In this document: positions 1-11,384 of the stretch, piece by piece
Numbering within the stretch: position 1 is the stretch's first letter
How the letters are laid out: every line of letters begins with the position of its first letter
Origin: Hydrangea macrophylla
Taxonomy: Eukaryota > Streptophyta > Magnoliopsida > Cornales > Hydrangeaceae
Direction of reading: 5' to 3'
Assembly (NCBI GenBank): GCA_033977485.1
Contig: CM066995.1
Location: 45,629,736-45,693,735, forward strand
DNA length: 64,000 nt
Position numbers and translations under genes: made by a program
Notes under the pieces: generated by a model
Told to the model about the DNA's origin: nothing
Seen by the model: only the letters and a program-made list of their open reading frames with translations
Databases searched by the model: none

Positions 1-227
1 TGCATATGTGATTTGTTCTTTTGTGCCCTAAACTAAGTCCTAGTTTGATTCCCCTGGGATACGTAGGCAGCTCACGCAGAGCACGACCAACACCAGCCTT
101 AGCATTCTTGTTTCTATCATTGCATCTTTTGCAACGCTTTTATCCTAAATCTATAGCCTCCAAAAGTTCTGTCTCGTGGAAGCTTTGGCACTCGCTTGCG
201 ACATGCGTTGCCTCGCAAGTTCATGCC
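1..227 (+). mobile_element. 3' untranslated end of a Tat/Ogre-like Ty3/gypsy element
   Basis: This stretch lies directly before a polypurine tract and LTR start, so it is read as the 3' internal end of a retrotransposon whose body lies left of the window. It holds a GATTCC...GGATACGTAGGCA block (31-69) that recurs twice after the pol gene of the Tat/Ogre-like element at the right end of the window (63,829-63,870 and 63,931-63,971). That shared block is the main reason for the lineage call. No coding sequence is recognised in it; the short open frames here have no family resemblance. Confidence 0.65.
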
Positions 228-241
228 AAAGAGGGGCAAAC
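228..241 (+). promoter_or_regulatory. Polypurine tract of the Tat/Ogre-like element
   Basis: AAAGAGGGGCAAAC abuts the LTR start TGTAGACACC at 242. A purine run immediately before an LTR is the plus-strand DNA priming site of LTR retrotransposons. It fixes the orientation as plus and identifies the following LTR as the 3' copy. Confidence 0.75.
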
Positions 242-1324
242 TGTAGACACCTCATTTTTTCGGCTATCAGATTTAGGAGACCCATAGCTTGGTGGTTCAC
301 AATGATCGAAAAGACTCAAAAAGGACTTCTGGAAGTTAGTTCTATCTCTCAAGATGCTCAGAAAGTGGTACAAATGACAAAAATGGGCCTGAAAGCCCAA
401 ACACTCCCAGATTTGTATTGAAAGTTCTAAAAACATGTTGTGTCGTAAGAAAAGTTATAAAATGAGTTTTTAAGAAAAATCAGATGAAATCGTCAGCTCC
501 CAGAGACCCCTGGAAGTCCCAGAAGTTCTCGAAAAGTCCCCGTTGACCGGTTTGACCAAGGATTGACCAGGTTTGACCAAGGTTTGACTGAAATCGTCCA
601 AATTTTCTGAAAAGCTCTGAGATCATTCTAGATCATGTGAAAAGTACTAAAACAAGTTTTTAAAGAAAATTGGACAAAAATGTCAGCTTCCGGGAGCTCC
701 CAAAGGTTCCCAGAACTTCTTGGAGGTCCTAGTCTGACCAGTTTGACCAAAAGTTGACTTTAAAACTGAAGGACCGTATTATTTTTCAAACATTTTTCAT
801 AGATACTAGAGGTCAATAGCATTCCAACGGTATATCACACATAATTCTTGGATTTAATACGAATTTATTATGAATTTTAAAATGTGAAAAAGGCGATCAA
901 ATCGGCTTTTATTGCGAATACCGCAAAACTTTTCAAAGTGACCTATCTCCAAACTATATTTTATGTAAAGTAGACTTCATCACCTTTCCATCAGTATATC
1001 ACAACCTCAGTTTGGAGTTCATACGCATTTTCTGTGAATTTCGGACGAAATATGGCCTTTTCGCAAATACCGGAACCTCTGGGGGACCTAAATACAAATT
1101 TCTAGGAATCTGAGGAGCAGTACCACGGCGGCACTGGGCCACTACCGTGGAGGCACATGGCCAGTGCCGCGACGACACTCAACCCCCACATAATCCATTT
1201 TTGTAATTTATTTTGGGGGTCCAAATTGAATAATTGAAGACCAAAACGATGTAGTTTTATGTTCACAGATGTTTGGGACTAATGGGAGCACTTTCTAAAT
1301 CCCAAAACCACCCCCAAATTGGCC

Positions 1325-1332
1325 TATATAAA
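1325..1332 (+). promoter_or_regulatory. Putative LTR TATA box
   Basis: TATATAAA sits in the LTR about 1.1 kb from its start, followed by a purine-rich leader (GAGAGAAAGAGAGA from about 1,388). The Tat/Ogre-like LTR on the right has TATATATAG at 33,309 in the matching place. This is the expected U3/R promoter of the element; the transcription start is not visible. Confidence 0.45.
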
Positions 1333-3478
1333 CCCCCATTTGCTCATCATTTTAGGGGGGCCAAGTACAAAGTTCATAGAAGTTGTAGAGAGAAAGAGAG
1401 ATAGAGATAGGTTTAGAAGAAGGAAAGGGAGCTTCTCCCACTGATTTTCTATAAGAAAGTGAGTTTCAATCTTGTTTTCTCCCATTATCTCTCTTATATT
1501 TCACATTCCATTATTTCCCAACCACTATTTTTGAGCAACTTGAGTTAGGAAGCTACTTCCATGTCCAAATATCAATATATATGAGTGAAACACCAAGCTA
1601 CTAGTCCAAAATCACATTGATTATCATCTATTGATTGCTATTACTTGCTTGTTTACATTAATGTTCATCTCTTCTTACCTCATTTCTTTTTTATTTTTCT
1701 TCGATAACGTACATTCTTATTATCATCTAGATGACATGTTGTTTGAGGTGAGTGAATCCTTATGGATAGTAGCTCTTGACCTCAAAGACATGTTTAACGG
1801 ATGATGATTCTAACTTCAATACATTCATATGTATTCTTGAAGTCATATTCTCAAACAAAACTATGTTTGTGCAAGTAATATTGGGAGTTCTTAATATGAG
1901 TTTGATGATGATGTTCCAAGTGGTTTTAATCCCTTTTTTGTGCTAGAAATGTGCTTTCAAAATCACTATTTCAAAACCCCTTTAAGACCCCAACATTTGG
2001 ATTCCAAGAAATAAGCTTTGTTTTACCAAAAATCTTCAAAATTGTGAATGATCTGAGTTCGAAGATTTCTCTAGAACTCAATAATCAAGGTATAATCATG
2101 AGACCACTTGGAAAGTCTTCTTAAGTCATTATAGAACATCCATGATTTTTGTCTTAGCTTAAAAACACTTGGAATGGTTTCATTTTGACCCAAACATTCC
2201 ATCCAAACATTCTGTTTTTGCTGTCACAGCAGAGAAGTACACTTTCAACTTGTTTTCCAGAAAACTTTTTCAAAAGGAATGATCCCAATTCATTTTTCCC
2301 TTGACTTTCAGTGTATTAGGGAGTTTTCTGTATAATATGGGCCTCTAGATGTTTTGTTTTCATTTTCTAAGATTTTTCAATATTTCAGTCGATAGTACGG
2401 ACTCTGTTTCTGAGTAACCTCTATTGTTTATATGATTTCTCTCAATCTGTAATAGTTATTGAAGATTTGCTTTTTGATTTGTGTTCTAGACACAATAAGG
2501 ATGATTTCCATAAAATATCATGCATTGAAAACATTATTAACCCCACTTTTCAAATTTCACAAGATCAACTCACTATTCTGTCCACTATTCACAGGAAGCA
2601 TGCTTTTACTTTATTCTTTGATTTGATGCTTATATGCCTTCTAAATTAGCTCATGTCTTAGGAAGTAGTTCATACTACATTTTTATATCTCCCATGATGA
2701 TTTCCTTCATGCATCCATGCACATTTTAGACTTTCAGGTCACTTTAGAAAGTCCATGTACACAAACACACTACAACCTTTGCACATTCTAGGATCATACA
2801 TTGCATCCATGCAAGATTTGGGGATTTTGTAATTCCTAATCTAAGAGGATTATAAGGAATGAATTCGATCATATGTTCATGATTCCCCCGATCTAATCTT
2901 CCTTTCTCATCTATCCCGGGGATTGAGAGATATTCTTTTCTAAATATTAGCATGCATCATACTAGCTTGCTATGCATATTTTGATATCTTTGATTATTTG
3001 TTTCGAGAACAAGTCATGTCCCCCTTTAGATTAGGAAAACTTGATTACTTGATATGTGATTAGATGATTTTTCCTAGGTTCTTTTGAATGATATCTTATC
3101 TTTTGATCTTCCATTTCAAGATTCTTATGTGATGTAATATGCTATCATAGTATTAATTGTCGAACCAAGCATAGTATAAGATGATTATTTGGATGCTAAT
3201 TGAGGCCTGTCAAGAGACAAGGCAAGTTAAGGGTGTTTTCTTCGTGACAAAGGCTCCTTCCTCTCTCGTACCAAAACCCCGAGCCAAGTTCTTTGGTTAT
3301 GAAGAGCCAGTGCCCTTTATCCATTTGGGTGAGTCAAATTGGGTTTCTTGGTTCCTTAAAGACCAAGTGGCGACTCTGTATCTATTTTCAACAGACCTTC
3401 CTTCTCTTCTTGTTTTCTTCAAATCAATTTCAAACTAACAAACAAAAAGAGTGGACGATCGGTTCCGCGTGTCCACAC

Positions 3479-4796
3479 ATGTTTAGGATAATAAAGCATA
3501 ATATGTAGGATAATCCAAGAATGTCCCACTATTCTAGGCATGGATAACATGTATGCATGTCCAAACATGATTTTTATGTGTAGTAGCATGCATGTGTAAG
3601 CCTAATTAAGTGTTATCCCTAGTATGGATAACCTATTATTCTAAGTGAGGATAGTGTGCAAGTGTATGCATGTGTATGGACACGTGGATATGAATTAACT
3701 ACTATGCATAGATAAATTAGGGATAGCATGGATTGCTTACTATCCGAACTAATATGAATTACTACATGATTCCTATATGAGTGCCCAAGTTCTAGACTCG
3801 TAGATCTGATTAGGGTTTTGTTATCTCTGGGGTTGGATATCCATGGATTGAATACCAACCCCATAGCTTCGGCTACCACAATATTTGGGGGTAGCTCTGC
3901 CTGGGATAACTCTACTTTAATAGATACTACAAACAAGGAGATACAACTACCCTAGAACTTTAAAGATTAAAAGCAATAAAAATGAAGAACGTGAAGAACA
4001 AACAAGAAATTCAACCTATATCTAATAAAATAAAGATCAAAATAGGAATATAAAGCAGAAAAACAAAGAAGAAGAAGAAGAAGAAGAAGAAGAAGAAGAA
4101 GAAGAAGAAGGAGCTTACCTCAAGAACTTCCCTCAGAATCCTTCTGCAGGGCTTCTCCAACAGTCAAGAGTGCCACGCAGCAGTCACATGAGTGCCTCTA
4201 TAGCTTAGAGGCACTCAGCCCAAAATGTTGTTTTTCACTACAGAATTCCCGAACTTCGTTCTCTTACCTTGTTTATCTTTTTTGGGCTTGTGATATACCG
4301 TTGCAAAGGTATGAGAGTCTAGTTAAATATGTTTTTAGTCTCATTCAAAAATAGATTTTAGATTTTGAGCTATGGTTAAAAGAGTGAGGCTGACTCCAAG
4401 GAGTAAACCTGTGAGGTGCAAAAAGGGTAAAAATTCTCCTAAGTGGTTTTTGGCCAATGTAAAGGCTTGGGTCACTAATTTAGCTTATTTTAGGATTATT
4501 TTGTAAAGGGAGTTCTAAGGATCCCACCCCGAGGTTTGAATTTTGCTCGGTAAAAGGCAATTTTTCGTCATTTCATGTGAAAAAGCTCCCCTAAATTGCG
4601 CTTTTGTCTCTAATTTGAATTTCTAATGTACCTAAGTTTCCGTAAAGGTTATTCTAACGTATCTTGTAGACCACGGTCCTTCACGGAGTTCTACTTTATA
4701 AAACCAACATTCCACAAATCCTGATTCTGGTCATCGGGTTGTTCTTGAGACGGGGCTCCTTCTGTCGAACGAACGAACCAAAATAGGGTGTCTACA
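3479..4796. other. Unresolved stretch inside or after the LTR, with a GAA microsatellite
   Basis: This 1.3-kb stretch has no match to the corresponding end of the other Tat/Ogre-like LTR. It contains a (GAA) run of about 14 units at 4,068-4,110 and a short GC-rich block near 4,165-4,215 like those of the Tat-like LTRs. It ends with an LTR-type terminus GGTGTCTACA. It may be a longer U5 of this subfamily, an inserted fragment, or a second truncated LTR. No gene is recognised. Confidence 0.4.
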
Positions 4797-4952
4797 CGTA
4801 GTCCAATGTTTTCTAAAGGAATTTTGTTTCAAAGATATTCTTTTTGGTTTTAATTGTGTTATTCCCCTGCTATGATTATTCAAATGAATTGGATGAGCCT
4901 TGGTGGCGTGCCACGTGTCCTATTTTTGCCCGTAGCCGGATGGGTCGTGACA
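4797..4952 (-). repeat. Fragment of a TGTCAC-type LTR, interrupted at 4,796/4,797
   Basis: Read on the minus strand from 4,952 it starts TGTCACGACCCATCCGG, followed by GGACACGTGGCACGCCACC and GGCTCATCCAATTCA. The LTR at 11,385 shows the same order of blocks, up to ACATTGRACTACG where this copy stops. The break coincides with the terminus of the preceding LTR, so that element appears to have inserted here. Confidence 0.65.
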
Positions 4953-5769
4953 TAATTCTCTCACAAACACTAGATCATAGAGAATCTAGGTCCAAGTTTC
5001 ATAGAAATTCAATAAAACATAGTGAGTTTCATGAACTTCAAGAGAATGGGTGATGATCTATGAATTAGATCCACCCAATTTCACATAAAAATGCTTTATA
5101 TTAACTTAAACTCTCTTGTAAATAACAAATTACAAAGAATTCAAGGACCTAATCTCTAAGAATTCATATGAAACATAGAAGGTTTCATGAACTCCAAGAG
5201 AAAAGCATAAGAGAGATGAGTTAATTCAACTTTAATTTGGATGATCTATGGTTTCATTTACTTTGAAAACTTGTTCCACGGGGATCAAATGATGATCCAA
5301 ATCAAAATCAACAACAATTCATGACGATTCAATCACAATTCATTGATTTGGTGAGTGGAGAAAGGAATGAGAGGTAGACTTTGAAAAATGTGTAAAAGTC
5401 TTAATCTAGGTATGAATTGTGATTGAATAATGATTCTAGTAGTATGGAATGAGAAAATTACCTTTGAGATTGCTCATGTTCACGGAAGTTTGGTTGAATT
5501 TGATCAATCTTCAAGAGAGACTTCTATGCTCTTCTACCTTTTGATCTTGTTTTTAGTCAATTTTCCGTGTTAATAGCAGGTTTTGATATCTGGAAATGGG
5601 TGTTTTAAGATGGAATTTGAATTCCTCACTTTCCCATTCTCAAATAAGATATTCAAGGCTTGAAAGTCTAATCAAAAGTGTTCCAAAAGTCAAGTAAAAG
5701 TCCATTCTCCTTGAGAAAAAGTTTGCATTTAAAGAGAAAATTGATGAGGGTAATTTTGTACTTTTAGAA
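4953..5769 (-). repeat. Tat/Ogre-like LTR fragment, reverse orientation (inner part)
   Basis: On the minus strand this stretch resembles the LTR at about 33,780-34,000. It has the same CTTGG..TTCATGA.ACCTTC..TGT block followed by a GAATTC/GAATCC, CTTG and TTTACAA order. It is taken as the continuation of the reversed LTR that starts at 10,788 and is split by the solo LTR at 5,770-9,974. No gene is present. Confidence 0.55.
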
Positions 5770-6618
5770 TGTAACACCCTCATCACGACTCGGTGTAGTA
5801 AAATAGGAAAAATTAAATCTCCTTCTTTTGGACGTTGATACGTGGCTGGATGGATAACATTTCTGTCCTTCTAACTCCGCACAATTAATATTAATGGAAA
5901 TGCTAAGTGTAAACATAACTTAATCATGAATATGGCTTAATCTTAACTAAAACATAAATACAGCGGCGAAAATAAAACACAAGTTATAATAACTCCGAAC
6001 TTATTACATGAGGCCATACTAAACTTATTACATAAACTTAAATACTAAAAAAATTGTCTTCAATATCCAACTCAGCTCTATCCTTCCATAGATCCTCAGC
6101 ACTCCATCTTGAGCTCACCTCACTATCTGAGCAAAACCTGCAACACTCTGGGCATGGGATTGCCCAGGGCGTAACATGCCGTCAGCTTTGAAACAAAGCT
6201 GAGTGAGTAACTAAATTGCACAATAATCAGTAATACAAGTATCGCTTGACTCACGTTATAGTTCAGTATCTTAAGATACTGTTAGTCTCTTATCAAAAGA
6301 CGCACCTTTCACGGGCATAGCAAAGTGTTCAGCATATCAGATAAGCAACAACATCATTTTAATCTTTTATCAAGGATGCATAATTCATGATTACTTAACA
6401 TACTATGAAACGTCAAGATTCGTTGTCTTTATTCCCTTTAAGAATGTTATGCCATATATTAAGAAGTTAAGACCGAAGCGAACAATGACAGAGAAATTGA
6501 ACTCAACCAAGAACAACTCCATGACTCACAACTTGAAACAAACCAATCAACAAACAACTCAAACTCAAACTCAGATCCTCTCTCTCATAAATCTGGCATA
6601 AGTCATTATTTTAGGATA

Positions 6619-6935
6619 TACATACCTTAACAGCCGCTTGACCACACACAGTGCGTCAAGATATCTAGGGTCAATGACTTATCCTAGCATACTTTAACAA
6701 TCGAGTGATTAGTATACCATTCATACTTTGCATCCGCTTGATCGCACTCAATGCATCAAGATGCTATTGTACTTTACAGCTGACTACATCACTAATATCT
6801 ACAACATTCAAATGCATAATATACCATACATACTTTACGACCACTTGATTATACATAGTGCATCAAGATGGTAGCATACTTTACAGCAGACTATATCACC
6901 AATATCGAACTACTGTACCCAAAACTCAGGCTTTA
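6619..6935. repeat. Three tandem units of about 105 bp in the solo LTR
   Basis: Units start near 6,619, 6,721 and 6,827. Each holds the series ACATACYTTA...CCGCTTGA(C/T)...CA(A/C)(A/T)GYGCATCAAGAT with some divergence. The period is 102-106 bp. It is not coding. Confidence 0.6.
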
Positions 6936-8320
6936 CCAGTTGTCCAACAATCTCAGGAATACCACCCACAACAAACTTCCCAAACCGACAAAATCAACTC
7001 AATAGAAGGACGACTCCGACGATATATAGTTTACTCATATTGTCAAATCATTAACATATTGTATTCAATATTCCACTTATCCATATGATCCTTATGAAAT
7101 CCATGTGGTTCATTATGTAGGAAAAAATGCTGGAAAATCACCTAGATAAACTCTTTACATGCTCATTTTTATGGTTACAAAATCCCAAAACAAGATTAAC
7201 ATAGCAATACAAGCCACAGAGTTCGCAAATCAACTATCGATACCATGTACATACATCACAGCGTACAGGTAACTTATATATCATCTTCAATTAGTCATAT
7301 TAGAATTAGAGTAAGGTTAAGAGATTCACCTTGAATATAATACAAACTCGGAACTCTTGGAATAGTAGTTGGATCTCAAACCTACCACGTAAACAAAAGA
7401 AACAGCGATGAAGCATGAGTGCTAACTACAGGGGCATAATGGTAATTTTTCTAGATGAGGATAAAAACCTCAAGGTAGTGACCTTCGTGTCATTCTAAGT
7501 CCAATACCATTGACTAGACTCAAATCAGAGTTTGTCGCGTTTTACGAGGTAAGAGGCGAGACTTTCTACACTAACGTGGGCCATAAGCACAAGCTACATT
7601 TTCAACCGAGGCAAAAAGTCACGAAACTTAAGGAAAATGTTCTAGACATTATTCTAAGGCTCTGGGATTTGACCGCGTAATTATCGGAGTTCTAGATTAA
7701 TTAATATGAATTATTAAAAATAATAAATGCCAAAAAATACCCAAAAGGGATTTAAATATATAAATATACCTTAACTGACAAATCAGTACTTAGGAATATT
7801 TTTAATAAATAAATACTATACATAAAAATACACCACTGGTATTTTTCTCATAATTTTTGGAACTCGTTTAGTATTTATAATAATTGTAATACTCGTAAAG
7901 TAGGTCCTTAATAATTAATAAAAATACTAAACCAATGTATTATAGCTTTATAATTTATATAATAAAATAGTCCCAGGGATATAACCCTAATTTTTTAGAA
8001 TTTATAAATACATATATAAGTATTTAAAATCTATTTATATACCCTTCAAAACTAATATTCATTATTTATAATAAATATATAAATAATAAATGTTTAATAT
8101 CATAATAATAAGTTGAATATTAGAAATGTTAATGAATAATATTTTATAACATAAAAGTACTAATAATATATTTAAAATTAGTTATAATAATTAAAACCAT
8201 TTAAAATCTATTAATAACTAATAATAATAATAATATACTCAGACCCGACGGGTCAACCCAAACTAAATGGACTATCAATTTAGAGACAGAGAGTAACCCA
8301 AACAGATGATCCATTGGGCC

Positions 8321-8395
8321 AGACCAGACCAGACCAGACCAGACCAGACCAGACCCGACCCGACCCGACCCGACCCGACCCGACCCGACCCGACC
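8321..8395. repeat. Pentanucleotide array: seven AGACC then eight CGACC
   Basis: The array has a clean switch from AGACC units (8,321-8,355) to CGACC units (8,356-8,395). Diffuse degenerate RACCC-rich sequence follows to about 8,620. It creates a long open frame by repetition (Arg-Pro-Asp-Gln and similar) that is not a gene. Confidence 0.9.
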
Positions 8396-9974
8396 CGATC
8401 CTAATCAAACTACCCACTTACAAACTCATACCAACCCAACCTAAAAACCCAACCGGGTCAAACTCAACCCGAACCCACAACCCAAGTACACTAACAAACT
8501 AACCTAACCCGTAAACCCGAACCTACACTAAACTCAAACTGAACTCGACCCAAACCCTAAACCACCACCACTCACAACTCGACCCGCCCCAAAACCCGGA
8601 ACCCTACTCGACGTCGTTACACTTAAAATGCCCATGGGTTAATTTATCCCGATTCTAACCCAAACCCATACCCACATACATAGACCTATACCCAAACTAG
8701 ACCCGCACATTATAACCTGAAACCCTATTCGGGTTGGGTCTTCTCCGGCCAGCTGACCATCGCCAGCGAGGTGCGATTTGCCAGAGAACCTTCCCAGACA
8801 CGTTTTTCTCTCATTTTTCCATGGAAATTGATGAGACCATGGCCATTGGCTTTGTCTCCCTCCCATATACAACATACTATGAGCTTAAAACCTAGTCATC
8901 TCATTTACTACTCGAACCAGTTTTATTATTCTAATCACCAAAAAATATGAATAACAGCTTGCATGCTTAACCAAATGTACACCATTTCAAAAACTAATCA
9001 TAGGGGGTCTATAGGGGTCTAATAGGGTATATTTGGTATAGATTTTAGGGGCTTTGATTGTGATTAAAAATTCAAGCTCCGGTGAGGAGCTTTAATGAAA
9101 GTCTAGTGAAGCCGAGAGCCTTTGGCTTTATTTGGCTTCTTGTATGTGATCCTAGAGGGTGCCTAAGTGACATGCAAGGGTGCATAAATGAAATGGGAGT
9201 GTGGCTTACCTTTGGGAGGTCTCAGATCTTCTTCTTCTTCCTTCTTCTTCTTTACTCTTCTTCCTTCTCTCTCTATTAGTCTTCTTCTTCTTGGTCCCGT
9301 GTGATTGTGTGTACAGAGTGGGAGTGGACAGAGAGGGGTGATGCAGAGAGGGGGAGTGTATAGGTGTACATACGGAGAGTATGTGTGTGGTATTCTTCTA
9401 CTCTTCTCATGCTCTCTCTCAGCTTGTCTCTCTCTAATTTGTATGAACAGATTATGTGGGGGCTGTGAGAAGATTATGAGGGTTACAGGCGTGTTACATA
9501 TAGAGGGAGATAAGGGAGGTTTGGTTATGTGTAATGGGTGCACCACAGTGTAGGTGTGTTTGTGTATGTTGTGTTTGTCTAGGGGTAGATCATTAGGGCA
9601 CAAGGTAGTGGTGTGCATGGCTTCCAAATGGTAGTTGATGGGATCCACTCTCAGGTAGGTACATTGGGATGTGTGCTTGAGTCTGCACAATTGTGAAAAT
9701 GAAGATATGTATAAATGTACGTATGTACAGGGTTGTGTATGACCTAAGAACAAGTTCGTCTTATGAGTTCTAACTAGAATCTAGAACGTCAGGGTTATGA
9801 CTATTCCAATAAGTACTAAGTTATTAACGTCGTCGATCAGATGATTACTAAAGGGTTCTTATAGATGGTTCCTAATTAAGATCATCCTAATGGACCTTCT
9901 ATAACTATATCCAGGGTGACGTCATTAATCTGAATTCCTACATGGAATTTTCGGGGAAAATTACAGGTGCTACA

Positions 9975-10788
9975 TAGGATGATTTTAGCATAAAAATGGG
10001 TTCGTTTGGAATATTTTAGAGATCCAAAGAGGGTTCTGGAAGTCGCACAATTAGTGTGATTGTTCCCAACGCGGCACTCGCAAGGGGTCGCGCGGCACTT
10101 AGTGATGTGCCGGTTCGTGGCCTTGAGTGTCGATTCTTGCCTTCTTCCTATTTTCTTGATTTTTCTCATTTTAAACTTGGAAAATTCATATAATTCATTT
10201 CAACTCCAAAAATTTCAAATAATGTCATTGGAAATGCATTGGAGTATCATTTTTAAAAAATAGTTCGAAACATTTTGGAAACGTCTAAATACCTTTTTCA
10301 TTGGAAATCAAACTGGAACCGTTTTTAGCAAAAATGTGTCAAATGAATCTCCAGTTCTTTTAAAACCACTTCGTTGGATCTAAAGGCAATCCAGAGCATC
10401 CTTATTCCTCATTTGCACATTTGCCATGCAAAAAAATAATAAAGTGCCATCCTGGGGATATTTTGGCTCAAAAACAAGTAAAACAAGGGTGTAGACTATG
10501 AAGCATGGACACGCTGACACAAGTACCTCGACACGAAAAAAATCATGAAAAAATGCATTCAACACCGCAAGAAAAGTATCTGTGAAGCGTCGTGTCAGTG
10601 CATCAGACACGATACGACATACGGCACATTACCTTCTTAGAAGTAACAGTGCTTCCTAGGTTGTAGAGATTTTCAGAAGTTCACAAAGCATCCTTGAAGA
10701 CTGTCGAATTATGTCGGACAGTATCATCACTGCACCCAAAGGTAATAATCCCATGTTTGATAGTTCAGTCAAAATTGGGGTGTCTATA
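9975..10788 (-). repeat. Tat/Ogre-like LTR fragment, reverse orientation (5' end)
   Basis: Read on the minus strand from 10,788 it starts TATAGACACCCCAATTTTGA, like TGTAGACACCCCAATTTTGA at 32,557. It continues with a related GATGATACTGTCCGACATAA block. It also contains the GC-rich GCGGCACT/GCCGG block (10,066-10,135) seen in the other Tat-like LTRs. The first dinucleotide is TA instead of TG. Together with 4,953-5,769 it forms one LTR split by the solo LTR. Confidence 0.6.
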
Positions 10789-11379
10789 CTTGGCCATAGG
10801 TCCCTCTAATAATTAACACTTTTCAACATTTAGTCTCCCCATTTTTTTCAACCCCAAAAGTTCCTCAGTTTTTTTGGACCAAAATGGCCCTAAAAAACAA
10901 ATCACGTGCTTCTTTCCCATTTTCAACCATCTGGGTAACACGCTTCTAAAAAAAATATATACATTTTTTTAATTTCAGAATGCAATAACTTTCAAAATAC
11001 AAATCAATATTTTTTTTATTAAAATTTATATATTTGAAATCTACCAACAAGATACATATTGACTATTACATTGAAAAAAAAATTGCAGCTCAAAAGCAGG
11101 TTTCGACTCTAAAAAACTCTCACAACCAGCCCCTTCTATAGCTCTTCCACCATGTGAGAGCCCTTGGACCTCTCGTTTGCTAGTGTCACTCTATAGAGGT
11201 TTTTGTCCCTCTTTAGGAGGGTATTGTCCCTCTTTATGAGATTTTTTTATATACTTTCTTTATTTTGTTTTGTTTAGTACAGGTTCCTACTCTCAATCTC
11301 CTTATTTTGCAATCAGATCCAGCTACTCCTTTTTACAGATACAACATTGTCTTTTTAGATCTGATGATTTAGTCATGCA
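10789..11379. other. No recognisable feature
   Basis: AT-rich sequence with several homopolymer runs. A TTTATTTTGTTTTGTTTAG string near 11,258-11,278 looks like a splice acceptor, but no coding exon can be supported after it. The stretch is continuous with 13,430 onward once the solo LTR between them is removed. Confidence 0.3.
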
Positions 11380-11384
11380 GATCC

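Larger units (their letters stand above)
242..4796 (+). repeat. 3' LTR of a Tat/Ogre-like element, possibly extended or interrupted
   Basis: It starts TGTAGACACC after a polypurine tract, and a perfect inverted counterpart GGTGTCTACA ends at 4,796. From 242 to about 3,478 it parallels the LTR of the Tat/Ogre-like element on the right (32,557-35,266 plus 55,598-56,041). Shared landmarks are a GC-rich GCC/CGG block (near 1,110-1,175), a TATA box, and a GAGGCCT...GGCTCCTTCC...AAGTGGCGACTC block (3,200-3,377). That LTR is about 3.15 kb, so this one could end at GTGTCCACA (3,478). In that case the last 1.3 kb is a separate sequence. Both ends are possible. Confidence 0.65.
5770..9974 (-). repeat. 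4.2-kb solo LTR, probably of a Del/Tekay-type chromovirus
   Basis: On the minus strand it begins TGTAGCACCTGTAATTTTCC and ends GAGGGTGTTACA. It is flanked by TAGAA (5,765-5,769) and TAGGA (9,975-9,979), which match at four of five bases as an aged 5-bp target duplication would. There is no internal region or second LTR, so it reads as a solo LTR left by recombination. It carries a 105-bp tandem repeat, a pentamer array and pyrimidine-rich tracts (about 9,228-9,295). The lineage call rests only on the terminal sequences and the unusual length. Confidence 0.6.

Noticed and set aside
8314..8502. Open frame over the AGACC/CGACC array
   Set aside because: It is open only because a pentamer repeat has no stop; no protein family resemblance.
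9163..9753. 196-codon open frame on the minus strand
   Set aside because: It lies in the solo LTR over low-complexity pyrimidine and GTGT-rich tracts; no recognisable domain.
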